A stretch of DNA of 64,000 bases from Cytophagaceae bacterium (GTDB taxonomy: Bacteria; Bacteroidota; Bacteroidia; Cytophagales; Spirosomataceae). Under the pieces are notes generated by a model. That model worked only from the letters and a program-made list of their open reading frames with translations, did no database searches and was not told the origin of the DNA. The stretch covers positions 1 through 64,000 of the forward strand of contig SXXW01000004.1 of NCBI GenBank assembly GCA_005791165.1, given 5' to 3'. The translations under genes and the position numbers were made by a program. Every line of letters begins with the position of its first letter. The first letter of the stretch is position 1. This document shows positions 32,576 to 41,229 of this stretch, in pieces.

Positions 32576-35503
32576 TTATTTTTTTGGTTTAGATGAGGTC
32601 CCAAGGTCAATCACGATAGGAGCCGCTACAAAAATAGAAGAATAAGCTCCAAAAACAACGCCTATAAACATCGCGAAAGAGAATCCTCTTAATACATCGC
32701 CACCAAAGATTAACAATACGGTAACCACCAAAAATACCGTGGTCGCAGTCATCACCGTACGTGACATGGTATGGTTGATGGATTCATTAATGGTTTTGAT
32801 CATTAAAGCCTTATTCCCTAAATCAGGATTCACCCCAATCTCCTCACGGATACGATCAAATACAACCACGGTATCGTTAATTGAATAACCAATAACGGTC
32901 AAAATCGCCGCAATAAATACTTGGTCTACTTCTAATTCAAATCCAAATAAACGTGTAATTCCAACCATACCTAATACAACTAAAGCATCATGCACCAAGG
33001 CCACAATTCCACCCAATGAGTATTGCCATTTGCGGAAACGAATCAATATATAAATAAAGATCGCTACCAAAGCATATAAAATGGAAAGGAAAGATTGCTT
33101 TAAAATATCATCCGCGACGGTAGCACCTACCTTCGCTTCAGATACAATCACCGGTGAATTAGCAGCGAAATCTTTTAAACCAGTTTCCAAAGCAGTTTTA
33201 ACGGTATTGTTGGCCGTGATCGATTCATCCTCCACTAAATAGGAAGTAGTCACTTTCAATTTGCTAGCGCCATTAAATGTTTTTACCTCGACCCCTTTTC
33301 CTCCAAAATTATCCGATAAGGCTTCTTTAACTTTACCCGCTTCTACCGGTTGAGCAAATTCAACTACGTATGAACGACCTCCTTTAAAGTCAACGCCCAA
33401 ATTAAATCCTCCTTGCATGAATAATACAATGGCACCTGTGGCAATTAATCCCCAAGAGAACCAATATGAATATTTACGTTTGCCAATAAAATCGAAATTC
33501 ATTCCTTTGAATAAATCACGCGATATAAATGTTTCAAACGTCATATTCTTCTCTCTTCCAGCTTTAATCGCACGATTAGCCATCCACAAAATCAAGATAT
33601 GAGATATGTAAACCGCCGTAAATACCGAAGTAATCAAACCAATACAAAGCGTTACTCCAAATCCTTTAACAGATCCAGAACCGAATATAATCAAGATCAC
33701 CCCGATCAATACCGTAGTAATGTTACCATCCAAAATCGCACTTAATGCTTTCTCGTAACCGACATTAATCGCATCCAATAAACCTTTTCCTTTGTGCAAT
33801 TCTTCACGAATACGCTCATTAATCAATACGTTTGCATCCACAGCCATACCTAAGGTTAACACGATACCCGCGATACCTGGCAAAGTCAGCGCTGCTTGGA
33901 TTTGTACCAACACACCCGCAATGAAAAATACGTTGAAAAATAAGGCCAAATTTGCCATCCAACCAGGATTTCCATAATATCCAATCATGAATACGATGAC
34001 CAATAGTAAGCCTAAAAGCATCGACATATACCCTTGGTTAATGGACTCAACTCCCAAAGAAGGACCAATAAATGCATCCTCAACAATACGTGTTGGCGCC
34101 GGTAATTTACCCGCTTTTAATACATTAGCTAAATCTTTAGCCTCTTCCACCGTGAAACTTCCTGATATGGAAGAACGTCCACCTGGAATTTCACCATTAA
34201 TCACCGGTGCTGAATATACGTAGCCATCTAATACAATGGCAATTCGGCGACCTACATTAGCCCCCGTTAAATTTTTCCAAATTCGAGCACCCGTTCCGTT
34301 CATGGACATCGTCACTTCAGCACGACCCGTTTGATCGAAATCTTGAGCCGCATCAGTAATCACATCCCCTTCTAATGGGGCCGATTGGCCTTCTGCCTTT
34401 TTCAAAGCTTCTAACGTCAAAATCTCATCCCCATTGGTCGCTGGAATGCCTTTCGCAGCCCAAGCAAATGTTAGGTTTGCTGGAAAAAATGCACGCACAT
34501 CTGCCCGGCGAAATAAAGAATTTACACGAGCAGTATCTTTGCGATAAACTCCAATTCCATTTCCCATAGGCAAGAATAATTTAGTTAATGCACTTCCTGC
34601 ACTTGTATCCGTCTTAGCTTTTCCTGAATCCTTAACGGCAGGCTTAGATAATTGAGATGCCAATGCGTTGCTCGCAGTATCTTTTACAGATGGAGCTGGA
34701 GCCGATGAAGCTACCGCAGGTTGCTTAGACTCCTGATCTAACAAAGCTCCTAATGCATTTAAACCCGATCCATATTCGTTTACTTCATAGCACTCGATAA
34801 ACTCTAATTTTGCAGCACCTGATAATAATTTACGTGCACGCTCTGGATTATCCACACCTGGTAATTCAACTTGGATTCTGTTAGAACCTGGAAGTTTTTG
34901 AATGTTTGGATTCGCCACACCAAACTTATCGATACGTGCTTGAATAATTTTGTATACCCGATCAACAGCTCCATCAATTTCAGCGTCAATAACTTTTTTA
35001 ACCTCTGAATCAGAAGATGAAGAACTGATTTTTCCACGATTCACTGAATTAGCAAAAACAGATGCTAAGGTTTGATTCGGTGCCACTTTGGCAAAGGCAT
35101 CATAAAACAAATCATTAAATGACTTAGATGAATTTGCTTGAGCCGCATTTGCTTCAGCCAAAGCCTTTTCAAAATTGGGATCATTACTCTTTCCAGACAA
35201 TGCACGAAGAATTTCTACCGGAGAAACCTCTAAAACTGCATGTAAACCTCCTTCTAAGTCCAATCCTTTGTGAAGGGCATATTGGGTAACTTCTTGGAAG
35301 GTATATCCAATATATACGGGTTGCTTCCATAATGAATCAATGAAACGAAGTCTTTTTGCCGGGTCAAATTTCCCATCTTTGGAGGTAGCATAAATATTTG
35401 CTTGATCTCTTAACTGTCCCGCTTTCCATGTAAAGGAAAGGAAGAAAATACATAAAGCTGAAATAATTGTAGACAGCCAAATAATAGCACTTTTGTAACG
35501 CAT
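32576..35503 (-). CDS. secDF: Protein translocase subunit SecDF (fused)
   Basis: 975 residues carrying SecD (about 1-640) and SecF (about 670-975) in one chain, as is common in Bacteroidota. SecD signatures are Y-A-L-H-K-G-L-D-L-E-G-G-L-H-A-V-L-E-V and L-G-M-A-V-D-A-N-V-L-I-N-E-R-I-R-E-E. The SecF part begins near M-N-F-D-F-I-G-K-R-K with F-N-L-G-V-D-F-K-G-G and ends with V-I-G-Y-S-I-N-D-T-V-V-V-F-D-R-I-R-E. The complex uses the proton motive force to drive late steps of protein export. A low-complexity segment rich in A, S, K and P (about 265-310) lies in the periplasmic domain. Confidence 0.98.
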   Translation of the reverse strand: MRYKSAIIWLSTIISALCIFFLSFTWKAGQLRDQANIYATSKDGKFDPAKRLRFIDSLWKQPVYIGYTFQEVTQYALHKGLDLEGGLHAVLEVSPVEILRALSGKSNDPNFEKALAEANAAQANSSKSFNDLFYDAFAKVAPNQTLASVFANSVNRGKISSSSSDSEVKKVIDAEIDGAVDRVYKIIQARIDKFGVANPNIQKLPGSNRIQVELPGVDNPERARKLLSGAAKLEFIECYEVNEYGSGLNALGALLDQESKQPAVASSAPAPSVKDTASNALASQLSKPAVKDSGKAKTDTSAGSALTKLFLPMGNGIGVYRKDTARVNSLFRRADVRAFFPANLTFAWAAKGIPATNGDEILTLEALKKAEGQSAPLEGDVITDAAQDFDQTGRAEVTMSMNGTGARIWKNLTGANVGRRIAIVLDGYVYSAPVINGEIPGGRSSISGSFTVEEAKDLANVLKAGKLPAPTRIVEDAFIGPSLGVESINQGYMSMLLGLLLVIVFMIGYYGNPGWMANLALFFNVFFIAGVLVQIQAALTLPGIAGIVLTLGMAVDANVLINERIREELHKGKGLLDAINVGYEKALSAILDGNITTVLIGVILIIFGSGSVKGFGVTLCIGLITSVFTAVYISHILILWMANRAIKAGREKNMTFETFISRDLFKGMNFDFIGKRKYSYWFSWGLIATGAIVLFMQGGFNLGVDFKGGRSYVVEFAQPVEAGKVKEALSDNFGGKGVEVKTFNGASKLKVTTSYLVEDESITANNTVKTALETGLKDFAANSPVIVSEAKVGATVADDILKQSFLSILYALVAIFIYILIRFRKWQYSLGGIVALVHDALVVLGMVGITRLFGFELEVDQVFIAAILTVIGYSINDTVVVFDRIREEIGVNPDLGNKALMIKTINESINHTMSRTVMTATTVFLVVTVLLIFGGDVLRGFSFAMFIGVVFGAYSSIFVAAPIVIDLGTSSKPKK

Positions 35504-35562
35504 GATATAAAAATTAAAAATTTGTAAATTAAAAATTAAATAAACCTATTAAATAAGGTTCA

Positions 35563-35916
35563 TCAGGGAGCCAGAGTGGCGATAAATTGAGTTAATAAAA
35601 TTCGCATGAATTGCGTGCGATGTATAATCGTAGGCAGTTTAAAATCATTGAGAGGTTGTATGCTGAAAAATTCGATCGGCGAAACAAAATTCCAATTAGA
35701 AGGAAAATCAAACTGTAGATTTGCAGCAGCCTGATAAACATGCTGTACCGCATAAACTTGGGATTGCTTCGAGTCCGTTGGACGTTTTGAATGCGCATTT
35801 TTCTCAGTCTTGAAATCAACTTTCTCAGCCGAAGTTAAGGAAATTGGCTTTGCCACGAGCCAAAAAAGCACGGGGATGAAAAGAATTAATTGAAATATTT
35901 TGACTTTATTTTGCAT
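35563..35916 (-). CDS. Small membrane-anchored or secreted protein of unknown function upstream of secDF
   Basis: 117 residues from the ATG at 35916; an upstream in-frame start at 35955 would precede the predicted promoter box and is less likely. One hydrophobic segment (about 6-24) acts as a signal peptide or anchor; the rest is polar and then mixed, with no motif I recognise. About 60 AT-rich bases separate it from secDF, so both may be on one transcript. Codon use looks like that of its neighbours. The reading frame is probably real but the function is unknown. Confidence 0.55.
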   Translation of the reverse strand: MQNKVKIFQLILFIPVLFWLVAKPISLTSAEKVDFKTEKNAHSKRPTDSKQSQVYAVQHVYQAAANLQFDFPSNWNFVSPIEFFSIQPLNDFKLPTIIHRTQFMRILLTQFIATLAP

Positions 35917-35925
35917 ACTAAGAGG

Positions 35926-35933
35926 CAAAAATA
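35926..35933 (-). promoter_or_regulatory. Candidate -7 box upstream of the small gene and secDF
   Basis: TATTTTTG on the minus strand, 9 bases before the ATG at 35916. This would give a very short leader and supports the later start codon. Confidence 0.42.
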
Positions 35934-35983
35934 GGACATTTTTTTTAGAATTCAATTTCTAATGCCTATAAGATTATAATTCG

Positions 35984-35991
35984 TAAATTTG
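35984..35991 (+). promoter_or_regulatory. Candidate -7 box of nadC-nadA
   Basis: TAAATTTG matches TAnnTTTG, 19 bases before the nadC ATG. No good -33 element was seen. Confidence 0.45.
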
Positions 35992-36010
35992 TCGCTACAA
36001 AAATGCTAAC

Positions 36011-36865
36011 ATGTTCGAATATCAAGCACCTGAGTATATTCAGCACTTTATAAAAGAAGCCTTTCATGAGGATTTAGGGGATGGAGATCATACTTCATTA
36101 GCGACTGTGCCTGCCTCTGTCACGGGTTCAGCTTCCTTATTAGTCAAAGATACGGGAGTGCTTGCTGGTGTGGAATTAGCGAAAGCCATTTTCCATTATG
36201 TTGACCCCAACTTAAACCTTACGTTTTTCAAACAAGATGGCGACTGGATCGAACCCGGAATGACGGTGTTGGAAGTTAACGGCCTCTCACAATCCATCTT
36301 GAAAGCGGAGCGTTTAGTCTTAAACTGCATGCAACGCATGTCTGGAATTGCCACTTATACAAGGTCATTGGTTCAAATTATTCATGGAACTAAAGCCAAA
36401 TTACTCGATACGAGGAAAACGACACCCAATTTCAGGTTAGCAGAAAAATGGGCCTGTAAAATTGGAGGTGCCACGAACCATCGATACGGTTTATTTGACA
36501 TGATTTTAATTAAAGACAATCACGTAGATTTTGCCGGAGGAATATCAGCCGCTTTAGAAAAAGCATTTGCCTATAACCTCTCACGTGACAATAAATTAGC
36601 GATTGAAATCGAAGTACGAAACGAAAAGGAATTAGATGAGGTGTTGAAAATCGGCGGAATCCAACGCATTATGTTGGATAATTTCAGTCCGAGCCAATTA
36701 CGAGATGCCGTCCGAAAAATTAACGGTCGGTTTATCACCGAAGCATCGGGAGGAATTAATGAAACGACCTTGCGTGCCTATGCCGAAACAGGGGTCGATT
36801 TTATTTCAGTCGGAGCATTAACGCATCATATTAAAAGTTTAGACTTAAGCTTAAAAGCAAAATGA
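36011..36865 (+). CDS. nadC: Nicotinate-nucleotide pyrophosphorylase (carboxylating)
   Basis: 284 residues, normal for the family. It converts quinolinate and PRPP to nicotinate mononucleotide in de novo NAD synthesis. Signatures are E-D-L-G-D-G-D-H-T, A-E-R-L-V-L-N-C-M-Q-R-M-S-G-I-A-T, L-D-T-R-K-T-T-P-N-F-R, G-G-A-T-N-H-R-Y-G-L-F-D-M-I-L-I-K-D-N-H and the C-terminal E-A-S-G-G-I-N. Its stop overlaps the nadA start by 4 bases, so the two are translationally coupled. nadB lies about 14 kb away on the other strand. Confidence 0.98.
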   Translation: MFEYQAPEYIQHFIKEAFHEDLGDGDHTSLATVPASVTGSASLLVKDTGVLAGVELAKAIFHYVDPNLNLTFFKQDGDWIEPGMTVLEVNGLSQSILKAERLVLNCMQRMSGIATYTRSLVQIIHGTKAKLLDTRKTTPNFRLAEKWACKIGGATNHRYGLFDMILIKDNHVDFAGGISAALEKAFAYNLSRDNKLAIEIEVRNEKELDEVLKIGGIQRIMLDNFSPSQLRDAVRKINGRFITEASGGINETTLRAYAETGVDFISVGALTHHIKSLDLSLKAK

Positions 36866-37848
36866 ATTTAATTGACGAAGCAAATCAGGTAGGCTATATC
36901 GCACGTTCAACCCCAAAGGGCCAAGATCTGATCGACGCAATAAAAGCCTTAAAAAAGGAAAAAAATGCAGTCATTCTCGCTCATTACTATGTAGATGGGG
37001 CCATTCAAGAGCTTGCTGATTACGTGGGCGACTCTTTGGGTCTTTCCCAAGCCGCAGAAAAAACAGAGGCTGATTTAATTATATTTTGTGGTGTCCACTT
37101 TATGGGTGAAACAGCCAAAATTCTGAATCCTACCAAAAAAGTCATCGTACCCGATTTTAATGCCGGCTGCTCATTGGCTGACTCCGTTCCTGTGGAGGAA
37201 TTTGCCGCCTTAAAAGCAGCGAATCCCAAAGCGGTAGTCGTTTCCTACATCAATTGCTCAGCCGATATCAAAGCGATGACGGATATCATTTGTACTTCAT
37301 CTAATGCAGTCCAAATCGTCGAATCTATTCCCGCAGACCAAGAAATTATCTTTGCTCCTGATGCGAATTTGGGTCGATATGTGGCGCATAAAACTGAACG
37401 TAACCTAATTCTTTGGGAAGGTGCTTGCATGGTTCACATCGATATTTCGCTTGAAAAACTAGCAAAATTAAAGAAAGAATTCCCAGATGCTTTGTTGATC
37501 GCTCACCCAGAATGCAAAGAAGTTATTTTAAAAGAAGCGGATTATGTAGGGTCGACAACTGCCTTGTTGAAGTTCGTAGAAACCTCCCCTAATTCCACAT
37601 TTATTGTGGCCACCGAAGCAGGAATACTACACAAAATGAAACAAGCCGTGCCTAATAAGCACTTGATTCCCGCGCCGGCCAACGAGCAAAATACGTGTGC
37701 ATGTGCAGAATGTCCCTACATGAAAATGAACACCTTGGAGAAATTGTATAATGCACTTTATTATGAATTGCCTGAAATTCAGCTGTCAGAAAAAGTGAGA
37801 GTTCCTGCTTATAAAGCGTTGAAGGCTATGCTAGAGTTATCCAAATAG
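36862..37848 (+). CDS. nadA: Quinolinate synthase
   Basis: 328 residues. NadA condenses iminoaspartate with dihydroxyacetone phosphate on a [4Fe-4S] cluster. Visible are A-H-Y-Y-V-D-G-A-I-Q-E-L-A-D-Y-V-G-D-S-L, F-C-G-V-H-F-M-G-E-T-A-K-I-L-N-P, F-N-A-G-C-S-L-A-D, the second-domain W-E-G-A-C-M-V-H and the C-terminal N-T-C-A-C-A-E-C-P-Y-M-K-M-N. The cluster cysteines fit the G-C-S, G-A-C and C-terminal C-x-x-C-P positions. Second gene of the nadC-nadA pair; it runs toward a minus-strand gene with no terminator hairpin seen. Confidence 0.98.
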   Translation: MNLIDEANQVGYIARSTPKGQDLIDAIKALKKEKNAVILAHYYVDGAIQELADYVGDSLGLSQAAEKTEADLIIFCGVHFMGETAKILNPTKKVIVPDFNAGCSLADSVPVEEFAALKAANPKAVVVSYINCSADIKAMTDIICTSSNAVQIVESIPADQEIIFAPDANLGRYVAHKTERNLILWEGACMVHIDISLEKLAKLKKEFPDALLIAHPECKEVILKEADYVGSTTALLKFVETSPNSTFIVATEAGILHKMKQAVPNKHLIPAPANEQNTCACAECPYMKMNTLEKLYNALYYELPEIQLSEKVRVPAYKALKAMLELSK

Positions 37849-37879
37849 GTAAGAGGTATTAGGTAATTTTACTTAATTT

Positions 37880-38365
37880 TCACGCTAATTCAAAAATCAC
37901 CTCAATCTCCACGGGGATGTTGCCGGGGAGCGTTCCCATCCCAACGGCCGAGCGCACTCCAATTCCATTTTCTTCCCCCCAAACTTTAGCAAATAATTCC
38001 GAGCAACCATTGATGACATAAGGATGGCGCTCAAAATCGGCCGTACAATTCACCATGCCCAACACTTTTATCACCCGCTTGATTTTATTTAAACTCCCTA
38101 ATTGGGATTTCAAGGTAGACAATATCGTCAGACCCACTTGCTGAGCCGCCAACTTCCCTTCCTCCATATCCATCGCATCGCCTACTCGGCCCACGATTAA
38201 AGAACCATCATTAAGGACTGGCCCATGTCCCGAAACATAATAGAAATGATCTACTTTTAATCCCGGTTTATATACGCCCATCGGCTTTGGTGCCGGGGGC
38301 AAATCCAATCCTAATGCCTTGAAATTTTCTTCTGGTGTTCCCATAAACTCATTTTTATTTTCCAT
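37880..38365 (-). CDS. RidA/YjgF-family enamine deaminase-like protein
   Basis: 161 residues, slightly longer than the standard 125 to 130-residue RidA, matching the YjgF-like subgroup with an N-terminal extension (G-L-D-L-P-P-A-P-K-P-M-G-V-Y-K-P). Family segments are Y-V-S-G-H-G-P-V, G-K-L-A-A-Q-Q-V-G-L-T-I-L and P-V-E-I-E-V-I-F-E-L-A at the end. Members of the Rid superfamily deaminate reactive enamines or imines; it is cytoplasmic. The active-site arginine of classical RidA is not obvious, so function is uncertain. It overlaps the end of the upstream GH63-like gene by 11 bases. Confidence 0.82.
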   Translation of the reverse strand: MENKNEFMGTPEENFKALGLDLPPAPKPMGVYKPGLKVDHFYYVSGHGPVLNDGSLIVGRVGDAMDMEEGKLAAQQVGLTILSTLKSQLGSLNKIKRVIKVLGMVNCTADFERHPYVINGCSELFAKVWGEENGIGVRSAVGMGTLPGNIPVEIEVIFELA

Positions 38366-40997
38366 ACAATTGTCTAATAATTTCTGAAATTAAACCGGTC
38401 CAACCCGTTTGATGACTCGCCCCTAAACCTTTCCCTGTGTCACCGTCAAAATACTCAAAAAATAAATGATTATCCTTGAAATTTAGATCAGATTGCATTT
38501 TTTCATATTCCCCATACATCGGTATTTTACCATCCTTCCCAGGCACAAACATGGCTAATAAACGTTTTGAGACCCCCGATGCGGCATCTTTTATATTCAT
38601 CATTTGGCCTGAATTCGTTGGATATTCCACCTCATAATCGCTTCCATAATAATCCGAAAACTTGGACAAAGAATCCAAAATTAAATAATTCATCGGAAAC
38701 CAAATGGGACCACGCCAATTTGAATTTCCACCAAACATATCCCCAGTGGACTCTGCCGGTGTATAATCAACTTGCATGGAACCTCCATCAAACGCAAACT
38801 TATACGGATTCTCCTGATGGTATTTTGATAAAGACCTAATTCCAAAATCTGATAAAAACTCCGATTCGTCAAACATACGTTTCAAAATCATTTTCATCCG
38901 ATGCCCCCTCAAGATAGAAAGCAGGCGACTTTCGCCCTTACCTGGTTCATACCAACGAGATATCAAGGAGGCTAAATCGGGGCGATTGTTTAAAACCCAC
39001 TCAACCCGACGCTTAAATGCAGGTAATTTGTCTAGCATATCGGATGTCAACACCTCAACGGCAAATAATGGAATTAAACCGACCATCGACCGAACTTTTA
39101 AAAGCATCGCACTTCCATCCTCTTTATGCAACATGTCATAATAAAACTGATCGTCCTCATCCCACAAATTCAATTTCTCTCCGCCAATGGATTGCATTGC
39201 CCCCGCGATATGAAGAAAATGTTCGAAAAACTTAGAAGCCATATCTTGATACACCGGATTTTCAATGGCAATTTCACAAGCAATTCGTAACATATTTAAA
39301 CTGTACATCGCCATCCATCCCGTTCCATCCGCTTGCTCTAAATGACCGCCCGTCGGCAAAGTAGACGATCGATCAAAAACCCCAATATTATCCATTCCCA
39401 AAAATCCTCCCCCAAAAATATTGTCTCCCCCAGCATCTTTTAAGTTGACCCACCAAGTAAAATTCAACAACAACTTATGAAATATCTGCTCTAAAAAAAC
39501 GATATCACCCTTTCCACCATTCATCTCCTTGTCTATTTCATATACTTTCCAAGTGGCCCAAGCGTGGACCGGTGGATTAACATCCGAAAATGACCACTCG
39601 TAGGCCGGAATTTGGCCGTTGGGATGCATGTAATATTCGCGGAGGATGACGGCCAACTGCCTTTTCGCGAAATCAGGGTCAAGTCTTGCCAAAGGAATCG
39701 TATGGAATGCTAAATCCCAAGCCGCAAACCATGGATATTCCCACTTGTCCGGCATAGACAAAATATTAGCCGTGTATAAATGGCGCCAAGCATTATTGCG
39801 ACCAAACTTCCGGCTATCATCTGGTTTAGGCATGGCAGGATCGCCCTTAATCCACTCAAAAACATTGTAATAATACCACTGCTTGGTCCATAACATTCCC
39901 GCATAGGATTGGCGTTGCAACAATTTTAAAGCCGGATCGTCTACCCCCTTTTGAATCGAATCATAAAATTCATCCGCCTCCTTAATTCTTGTCTCAAAAA
40001 TTGAATCAAAATCTTCAAAGGGGGTTTTTAACGTATGATCGACTAATCTCAACCTGAAAACTTTTTTACCCCCAGGAGGGATTTTCGTGGAATATCGAAC
40101 CGCAGCTTTAGTCCCAATGTGATTTTGATTGATCGAATTTTTACTTTTATTAACGATGTAATCATTGATCCCATCCTTAGTAAAATGCGATAAATTAGGT
40201 GATTGATGCAAGCGCTCAAAATTCGTTTCATTGTCACAAAACAAAAATTCATCCGCCTCCTCTGCATATAATTTAAACCGACCCACCACTCGGTGATCAA
40301 CCTCAATAAATGAATTTCCAACTCCGGTTAAAAGCGGTTTATATTTGTAATTTTCATATCCCCAGCACCATGTATTTCGATACCAAATGGTAGGCAAAAC
40401 CGTAATGGGCGCGGCCACTTTCGACCTATTTTCAACCGTCACTTTAATCAAAATATCTTGTTCATCCCCTTTGGCATATTCCATAGAAATATCAAAATAT
40501 TCGTTTTTATCAAAAATGCCTGTGTCTAAAAGCTCGTATTCAGGCTCTAATCGGCTACGTTTTTTACTCTCGTCGATTAAATTATCATACGGAAAAGTTT
40601 GTTGGGGATACTTATAGAGCATCTTTTGATAGGAGTGGGTAGGCGTTGAATCTTGGTAATAATACAACTCCTTCACGTCCTCCCCATGATTTGATTCCGC
40701 TCCGGTCAAGCCAAAAAAACGCTCTTTAATAATATGATCCCTGTGATTCCAAAAAGAAAAAGCAAAACACACATGCTGCTTATTATCTGAAATACCTCCA
40801 ATTCCTTCTTCCCCCCAACGATACGCTTTCGAACGCGCCATGTCATGGGTAATACTTCCCCAGGCATTTCCATGCGCACTATAATCCTCACGGACCGTTC
40901 CCCACTGGCGCTCAGTCAGGTAAGGACCCCACTTTTTCCAACCTTTATTATCGTTCCTTAATGAAAGTCTCCCGCGTTCAGCGCCAATTTCAGACAT
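38355..40997 (-). CDS. GH63-like (MGH1-type) glycoside hydrolase, cytoplasmic
   Basis: 880 residues from the ATG at 40997; a TTG start 42 bases upstream would overlap the promoter box. It matches a large GH63-like group: W-G-P-Y-L-T-E-R-Q-W-G-T-V-R-E-D-Y-S at about 25-42, N-H-G-E-D-V-K-E-L-Y-Y-Y, T-H-S-Y-Q-K-M-L-Y-K-Y-P, then an (alpha/alpha)6 barrel with F-A-A-W-D-L-A-F-H, Y-E-W-S-F-S-D-V-N-P-P, S-N-W-R-G-P-I-W-F-P-M-N-Y and T-G-W-T-G-L-I. There is no signal peptide. Related enzymes hydrolyse alpha-glucosides or mannosyl/glucosylglycerate-type compatible solutes; the exact substrate is not known. Overlaps the RidA-like gene. Confidence 0.85.
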   Translation of the reverse strand: MSEIGAERGRLSLRNDNKGWKKWGPYLTERQWGTVREDYSAHGNAWGSITHDMARSKAYRWGEEGIGGISDNKQHVCFAFSFWNHRDHIIKERFFGLTGAESNHGEDVKELYYYQDSTPTHSYQKMLYKYPQQTFPYDNLIDESKKRSRLEPEYELLDTGIFDKNEYFDISMEYAKGDEQDILIKVTVENRSKVAAPITVLPTIWYRNTWCWGYENYKYKPLLTGVGNSFIEVDHRVVGRFKLYAEEADEFLFCDNETNFERLHQSPNLSHFTKDGINDYIVNKSKNSINQNHIGTKAAVRYSTKIPPGGKKVFRLRLVDHTLKTPFEDFDSIFETRIKEADEFYDSIQKGVDDPALKLLQRQSYAGMLWTKQWYYYNVFEWIKGDPAMPKPDDSRKFGRNNAWRHLYTANILSMPDKWEYPWFAAWDLAFHTIPLARLDPDFAKRQLAVILREYYMHPNGQIPAYEWSFSDVNPPVHAWATWKVYEIDKEMNGGKGDIVFLEQIFHKLLLNFTWWVNLKDAGGDNIFGGGFLGMDNIGVFDRSSTLPTGGHLEQADGTGWMAMYSLNMLRIACEIAIENPVYQDMASKFFEHFLHIAGAMQSIGGEKLNLWDEDDQFYYDMLHKEDGSAMLLKVRSMVGLIPLFAVEVLTSDMLDKLPAFKRRVEWVLNNRPDLASLISRWYEPGKGESRLLSILRGHRMKMILKRMFDESEFLSDFGIRSLSKYHQENPYKFAFDGGSMQVDYTPAESTGDMFGGNSNWRGPIWFPMNYLILDSLSKFSDYYGSDYEVEYPTNSGQMMNIKDAASGVSKRLLAMFVPGKDGKIPMYGEYEKMQSDLNFKDNHLFFEYFDGDTGKGLGASHQTGWTGLISEIIRQLYGK

Positions 40998-41036
40998 ATG
41001 AATATGATTAATAAATGGATCTATAAATGCTTGATA

Positions 41037-41044
41037 CAAATATA
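41037..41044 (-). promoter_or_regulatory. Candidate -7 box of the GH63-like gene
   Basis: TATATTTG on the minus strand, 39 bases before the chosen ATG. It overlaps the alternative TTG start, which argues for the ATG. Confidence 0.42.
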
Positions 41045-41229
41045 TTGAATTTGTCCAAATATGAACATGAAGGCCTTTTTAATTACACAGATTCCCAAAA
41101 TTTTGCTAATTTTACTGTGTTCGAATAAATTGCCAACAGGAATACATTTCCTAACGAATGATTGCCATAAAATCTATTCAAATAATTTAATTCGCGACAA
41201 ATAAATAGATCTATAAATCAACTCATCTA

